Assembly: GCA_004802725.1 (NCBI GenBank)
Contig: SGPM01000136.1
Coordinates: forward strand, 1 to 64,000
DNA from: Antrodiella citrinella
Lineage: Eukaryota; Basidiomycota; Agaricomycetes; Polyporales; Steccherinaceae
DNA: 64,000 bases
Reading direction: 5' to 3'
Shown piece by piece: positions 58,647 through 64,000 of the stretch (position 1 is its first letter; each line of letters begins with the position of its first letter). The notes beneath the pieces were generated by a model that was given only the letters and a program-made list of their open reading frames with translations, searched no databases and had not been told where the DNA came from. A program made the position numbers and the translations under genes.

Positions 58647-61158
58647 CTACTTCTGCTTCGCCAGCATCCCAAGCCAAGCCATCAGCATGGCAATAACCGG
58701 TTGTACCTGCTTGTCGAACTCTTCAACAAAATCCTCAACCTGACTCGCCTGCTGCACTATGTCCTTCCATTCAGCCTCTCCTGCACTAAGGAGCTTCCTT
58801 CGCTTAAATTTACTGGCTTCACTGACTTGAACCAGCACCTCCCATGTAGATTTGATGCACCCCGCACGGTATCGGAGTCTGCTGAGATCCCGATCTGCCG
58901 TTACCGATGCCCTGCTTTGTTCCGCCAGTGTCACGATGAGGCTGGCTATGGCCTGAATGTCGCCAGATGTAAGATACGCCTTCTGCTGAGCACGATCCAT
59001 CGACTTCATATCTGGTATCGCTGTGATCAAGCACTTCGCGGTTGCAAGAGCCTTGGTAAGGCACACTCGCAATTTGTCTAGTGCATCCGCGACTCTAGGA
59101 TAACCCATAAGATTCTCCGCTGCTTCTTTTATTTAACTCGTCTATGGTCATCTGGTGCCGCTGGGCACGCACACAGCGATATCCTTCGTCTGTTGGCACC
59201 CAGGGAATACCGTACTGACATATTTCGGAGTGGAGCAGAACCAATTGAACGTCTTCGTCTTCGTCTTTGACCAACGCTTTCTGCAGAAAGGCTTGAAGAT
59301 CGGCTTTCTCCATGTCTCCCGGCTTGAAGTCCAACTTTGTATGAAGAATTTGAGACATCCACATATAAATAAAAATGGGATCGGAATTTCCTGCGCTGGG
59401 TCCTGGGTCACTGCGAAGCTGTGTGACCAATCCGTTGTCCAAGGACTCCCAGAACTGCAAGATTTGCTTTGTGAGACTGATGATCGCCTCTCCAATGTCG
59501 CCTGAGTTTGACTGTTTGGCCAGTTCGATCCGATCACTTTCTGAGAGAGAGCTATACGCGCTCTCCAAGGCTTCAGGTAGATTCCACTCATCTCCAGAAT
59601 AGGCTGAAGCAATGGAGGTTAGGGCATCCACTGGCCTCCACAATCTTGTTGTATCCGAGTCCGGTATCAGGCTGGTGGTAGTAAGAGCGAGAGGTAAAGG
59701 CGGAAGATTAGAATTGTGTACCAAGGCAGTGCTCGACGAAGGGACATTTTTTACGATAACCGCTAAGCGGTCAACGACTTGGTGAATGGAGGGTCGATCC
59801 AAATGCACCTGAGTCCAACAAGCTTCAATAACCGACCACAGTGTGTCCGCCATAATTTTCCCACCAGGAAGGCAGGGACGAGGCGGCCGCTTCCCCTTAA
59901 CGTAATGTTTGGACACCTGGATATCTTTGAGCCTGGGGAGAAGAGGCATGCCTGAATAAAGCTGAATAGAGGCGTGAAGATTCAATTTCGTCATATCAGG
60001 AAGACACATACCTCTACAGCTGTGCATGCTACCAAGAATACATCGCTCTGAGTGGTTGGGCGGGTCCCTGTCAGACCGAACTCGTCAGGATCTATGAGCT
60101 CCGGAGCCTGCCAGCGGATAGCTCCACCGCCATGAATGGAGCCGTAGTTGTACCCAGTGGCTTCAGCGATAAGCGACATGCCGAAGTCAGTCAGGCAAGC
60201 GTGGCCACGCTCGTCAAGTAGGATGTTTCCAGCGTGCAGGTCACCGTGCACAATGCCTTCGTCGTGTAGGTACTTCATGCCCAGGGTAGTTTGGTAAAGC
60301 TGTAGGAAGAAACGTCAGATCAAGTTAAACACCAACGCAGGACCACATACCCAATTATCGATGTCCACAGAGAGATCGTTGCCATCCAATTTTCCTTTCT
60401 TCCGTAGGGTATCCAAGTAATGCCGCAAACTACCGCGATCAAACCAAGGCATCACCATGCAGACTGTACCCTTGAATACGTCCTCTGATACCCCCAGAAA
60501 CGATACGATGTTTACATGCACCAGGTTTTTCCACAGAATTGATTCACGATAAAATGCCTTCATGAATTGCAGGTCAGAGAGGTGTTGTGCTTACAACAAC
60601 GTGCCAATGATTCACCTTTTTGAGATCCTCTTTCTGCGAGTCCGAGGACATGACGTACACGCGAAGCTTTTTCAGAGCAACTTTGCATCCAAGATACATC
60701 CCACAAAACACATCTGCGAATCCTCCTGCTCCACGCTGTACGTCATCAAGCCTTTCGACGCCTACGAGAACAAAACGCTGTGGTAGTATGCCATACTCAA
60801 GTGCCATCTTCAGAGAGAGCTTCCGAAGTGTATTTCGGTATATGGAGAACGGCGGGCCGCCGTTCGCAGCAGTAGGTAGCGCAGGAGCGTCCAAAACCTG
60901 TACGCTGATCATCAAATAGGTTCAGGAATATCCTGAGGATCAGACATACCCTCCACATCTCATCAAGAACGATCTGAGCATCCGAGTCGGCAATTGAAGT
61001 AAGGGAAGTGGGTTCATGCATGCTCGCGTTTTTCAGTGCAGTCAGGATGAAGTCTTGGATCTCATTTATCTGTTATTATAGCGTGTCAGAAAGGATAAGC
61101 CGCAAGAGAAATGATAGTGAATGACTGTGGTTAAGGAGTATGTGGCCATATCCGTCAT
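58647..61158 (-). CDS. TKL-15, TKL-like protein kinase with a long helical C-terminal extension
   Basis: The first exon MTDMATYSLTT (ATG complementary to 61156-61158) is spliced in phase to INEIQDFILTALKNAS and the N-module, ending DAQIVLDEMWR. The first donor (GTCATT) is weak, so the start is tentative. The kinase domain has GAGGFADVFCGMYLG, VALKKLRVY, FYRESILWKNLVHVNIVSFLGVS, MPWFDRGSLRHYL, IVHGDLHAGNILLDE, CLTDFGMSLIAEAT, IRWQAPELIDPDEF and ACWTQVHLDRPSI. All catalytic residues are present, and here HGDLHA and GNILLD share an exon, without the intron seen in the other kinases. After the domain come about 230 residues with IASAYSGDEWNLPEALESAY, FKPGDMEKADLQAFLQKALVKDEDEDVQ and then DALDKLRVCLTKAL and VEDFVEEFDKQVQPVIAMLMAWLGMLAKQK. 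A final intron of about 52 nt (GTGTGC...AGAAG) would join the last exon in frame; alternatively it is a separate small gene starting MGYPRV at 59108. Confidence 0.78.
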
Positions 61159-61623
61159 AAGTCTAACAAACAATTGTTAGGGATGCCAGTGCTCCATAGG
61201 CAATACGACAGCTCACCTGTGGAAATCACAATTCAAATGCAGATGGGAGGATCGCAGGGAAAAACTTGAGCTCCTCTGTCGCTGCTTCGGAGCACATAGC
61301 TTGCACGGCCTTGCCGCTTTTAGCTTGACAGGAAGAACGGCGAATTAAACTGCAATCTTGAACCGTGGTGCGAACCCACAACCCTGGCTTACTCATGTGA
61401 CCAAATCGAGAACGTGGCCTTCTTATACGGAGCGAAGCGCAAGAAATGCTGAACACAGTACTGCAGAAAAGTAAAGCATAGATTGTAACCTGATACTTGA
61501 AGAGGACAGCACATGTGAAACATGGAAGCAGCAGAAAGAGAGACTCAGCAATTCGACAACATGTTCTGACAATCGTGACATTGAACCCATATGAAGCATG
61601 AACGGTATCACAACCTTTCAAAG
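61159..61623. other. Intergenic region between TKL-15 and the P450
   Basis: This 465-bp stretch holds the TKL-15 promoter and the P450 3' flank. A minus-strand segment near 61345-61385 has a GGGTTCGCACC string like a tRNA T-arm but no matching D-arm or acceptor stem, so no tRNA is called. Confidence 0.35.
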
Positions 61624-63572
61624 TCAAGCCTTCAGCGCAACGTTCGTCTTGCGGTATCGCATGTGCCGAATCTCTTCCTGAGGTTTGCAAGTCAGAGCAT
61701 CGTTCCAATTTGGCTGGGGTAAGGACCGAGGCGGCTGTCCCGTCCGCCGATCGACCAGGTCGAAGTCGAGCTCAAGCAACATCAGGACGGTGATGAGCTT
61801 GAGAGACAATCTCGCGAGGCGTTGTCCAAGACAAACCGTCGATCCTACAATGAAAATAAATGAGCCTCTCATCGCAAGGGAAAGAGGGGAGAAAATTGAC
61901 TTACCGCCTCCCCACCCAATCCAACTGTGCGGCGTCTTGCCTTCAGGACGCCCCGGGTCGAACTTCCACGGATCAGGATACAGCTCGCCATTCAGGTGAA
62001 CGTCACTGAACGGGTACACCACATACGCCCCAGACGGCACCTTCGCTCCAGCGATATACGTATCCGGACCCATGTTCCGGCGCATAGCGGTATGAGGTTG
62101 TGCTAAACGGAGTGTCTCGCGGATGATAGAATCGAACACAGGCATTTCGGACTCCCATGCTTCGAGGGGTATCGAGGCAAGGGCGGATTGTATTGAACTT
62201 CCGGAGGCGTAAGATGATTGTGTGAAGAGGAGGGTCTCGGCTTCGGCCCTGGCTTTGGCTTTCCATTCGGGGTGACCAGCTAGAAAGGTGATGATCCAAG
62301 ATGCTAAGGGAAAGGTATGTAAGTTGCTGTTACGATATTTGAAACCTCATCAAGGGAACCTACCTGTGGTTCCTGTCGAACGGGAGCCAGCAACCAACAA
62401 GCCCATGATGAACTAAATCAAGAACGGACGGTCAGATCTGAATGTGGCCGAAAAGCAATGTAAAAAACGTACCCCGACCATGACCAGTCTATCATCGGCA
62501 CTGTCAACAAGTACCTGGAGCGTATCATCCTGGACCACGCCGCTCTTCATCCGCTGCGCCACAGTACCATTCACAATATCGTAGATCCTTTTCGTGGTCA
62601 TGAGCTTGCTCAGCATGCTCGGACTTGGGAACCACGGAAACAGTACGCTGGCAGGAGTGGTCGTTTCGTCGAGTTTATCGTACAGCTGTTTCAGACGCGC
62701 AACAACTTCTTCGTCGTTCGCGAGCTCGGTCGATGATAGTGACCTCACACTTGTTTGAAAGAAAATCTGCAAGTACGATGATCAGGTTATGTTTATGATG
62801 CTATGAATCGCATATACACATACCGTAGGTATACAGTCAAAGATGTCGATAATGCCTGATTGTCCCCACAATCTCACAGCACGTTCGCCGTCCTCGAGCA
62901 GTTTCGGAATAACTAAGGACGAACCCAAAGGTCAGCACTGAACGAGACGAGATACGTCTATGTGGATATGCTCACGTCGTGCCAAGTGCTCACTGCTCTG
63001 CGCGGTACTCAGGCGTTTATGAATGGTGGTAATTCGCCGCGCTTGCAATTCGGAAGTCACACCAGGTAACATCGGAATCTAAAGAATTGAGTGGTTAACA
63101 TCTCATCACACGATGGCGTGGGATGCCAACAAGAGGTACTTACAGCGCCAGAGAGTAGTTTGAAGCCCTCGTTAATGTCTAGACCTCGTGAGTTCAAGAA
63201 GTCTTTGCGACCTTCTGCTCCAGAGACGGCCACTACTGTATGCTGGTAGATGCGGGAATCAGCCGAAGAAACGAATTATGTGAGCGAGCGAGCAGAGCGT
63301 ACCTGGAAAAGCTTGAACTGAAAGATAGCCTGACCAGAAGCCTTGAACGCCGAGTTCAGAAAGTCGAACCTCGAGTGGAAAAAGGCGAGCGCAGTCGGGA
63401 CGCGCCAGCCTTTGAGCGTGACGGGGGTCTCCTCGAGGTCGTCTACGCCGGCGGCATAGAACCACAGCGCGACGAGAGCAGCGGCGCTCGGTACCGCGAC
63501 GAGGAGCTTCGTCGTCGCTGATTGCGCGATGAAAGCTTGGATGAGAAGCATGAGTCCGCCGATGAAGATCAT
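61624..63572 (-). CDS. Cytochrome P450 monooxygenase
   Basis: A membrane-anchored fungal P450. I start at the ATG complementary to 63570-63572 (MIFIGGLMLLIQAF), which gives an N-terminal membrane anchor followed by a second hydrophobic run (LVAVPSAAALVALWFYAAG). Later segments include RFDFLNSAFKASGQAIFQFKLFQ, the E-x-x-R motif of the K helix in IIRETLRLAQPHTAMRRN, and PERF-like PDPWKFDPGRPEG. The haem-binding loop is read across an intron as WGGGSTVCLGQRLARL, with the Cys ligand present but Trp instead of the usual Phe and Thr instead of Arg/His. The C-terminus is RKTNVALKA. The substrate is unknown. Several middle exons are small, and some borders are uncertain. Confidence 0.84.
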
Positions 63573-64000
63573 TGTGGTCACAAGGGGTGGCGTTGTCTAC
63601 TGCAATGCCAGACGAGACACGCTGCCCTTAAATAGAGGAAACAAACATGAATTTTTCTCCGTGCGCGGTGGGTGATAAGGTAAGGCAGCGAGAACATACC
63701 TGTGGAAACTTGGCAAGGAAGGGCTGCAGACGGAGCAGCAGATCGTGCCGGTCGTAAATCCGACGCGCAAGTGTGGCCAGAGAGCCTGAGTATGACGGCA
63801 TTCTCGGGTGGAAGTCCCACTGAGTGCGCGATGAGGACCGCGGTTGATGTTTCCAGACACATTCTGTGAGATGGAAGAACCCGGAGTGACAGTGAACCTA
63901 TCTGTTGCGATTACGGCCTCGGAGAATGGGGCACCATCACCTGGTAAATTCGAACTTGAACCCTGTTCAAGCGCGTGCGCCGCAGCAACGGTGCCAGGGA
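63573..64000. other. Region upstream of the P450
   Basis: This 428-bp end segment should contain the P450 promoter. Two overlapping minus-strand open frames (63862-63578) have no recognisable domain. Nothing else is supported. Confidence 0.35.

Noticed and set aside
61330..61420. Possible minus-strand tRNA (T-arm-like GGGTTCGCACC)
   Set aside because: No matching D-arm, anticodon arm or acceptor stem at the right distances.

Overview
This looks like nuclear DNA of a filamentous basidiomycete, most likely an Agaricomycete. The genes are split by many introns of about 45-65 nt with GT(A/G)NGT donors. Products are typical of higher fungi: a UDP-glucose:glycoprotein glucosyltransferase with a C-terminal RDEL, Aip1, NAC-beta, an Rrg9/neugrin-like protein and a fungal P450. 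There is also a Tnp2/Plavaka-type transposase and a large local expansion of tyrosine-kinase-like (TKL) kinases. No bacterial-type operons, rRNA, CRISPR or convincing tRNA were seen.

Layout. 1-4.4 kb: a Tnp2/Plavaka-like transposase on the minus strand, cut by the window edge. 5.1-11.4 kb: the glucosyltransferase. 11.6-12.6 kb: a DM9/DUF3421 protein. 13.2-46.1 kb: 14 TKL-like kinase genes in mixed orientation (TKL-1 to TKL-14), interrupted by a decayed sirtuin gene near 37 kb. 46.5-56.8 kb: Aip1, a small acidic protein, NAC-beta, an MFS transporter, a GNAT acetyltransferase and an Rrg9-like protein. 57.0-58.0 kb: a second DM9 protein, paralogous to the first. 58.6-61.2 kb: a fifteenth kinase (TKL-15) with a long C-terminal extension. 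61.6-63.6 kb: a cytochrome P450.

The kinase array is the notable part. Nearly every member starts with the same roughly 60-residue module, which ends in a motif like (Q)D-x-L-D-V-x-W-x-V. An intron follows, then a TKL-like domain with HGD in place of HRD and an intron immediately after the HGDLHG-type loop. The members differ in catalytic competence. TKL-3, 4, 7, 8, 10, 12 and 15 keep the VAxK lysine, HGD and DFG. TKL-1 (HGA), TKL-5 (VALR), TKL-6 (HPG for DFG) and TKL-13 (HGN) each lost a different key residue while their frames stayed open. TKL-11 and TKL-14 are broken pseudogenes. TKL-9 encodes two complete kinase modules in one frame: an HGN pseudokinase-like domain followed by an intact one, an arrangement resembling the JH2-JH1 pair of JAKs. 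TKL-3 and TKL-4 end in CIIA, a CaaX prenylation box. A DM9 gene lies next to a kinase gene at both ends of the region.

A plausible but unproven reading is a fast-evolving birth-and-death cluster of signalling kinases, some membrane-anchored and some pseudokinases, perhaps linked to DM9 lectin-like proteins. All gene models were read by eye from frames and splice signals. Starts and small exons are the least certain parts.
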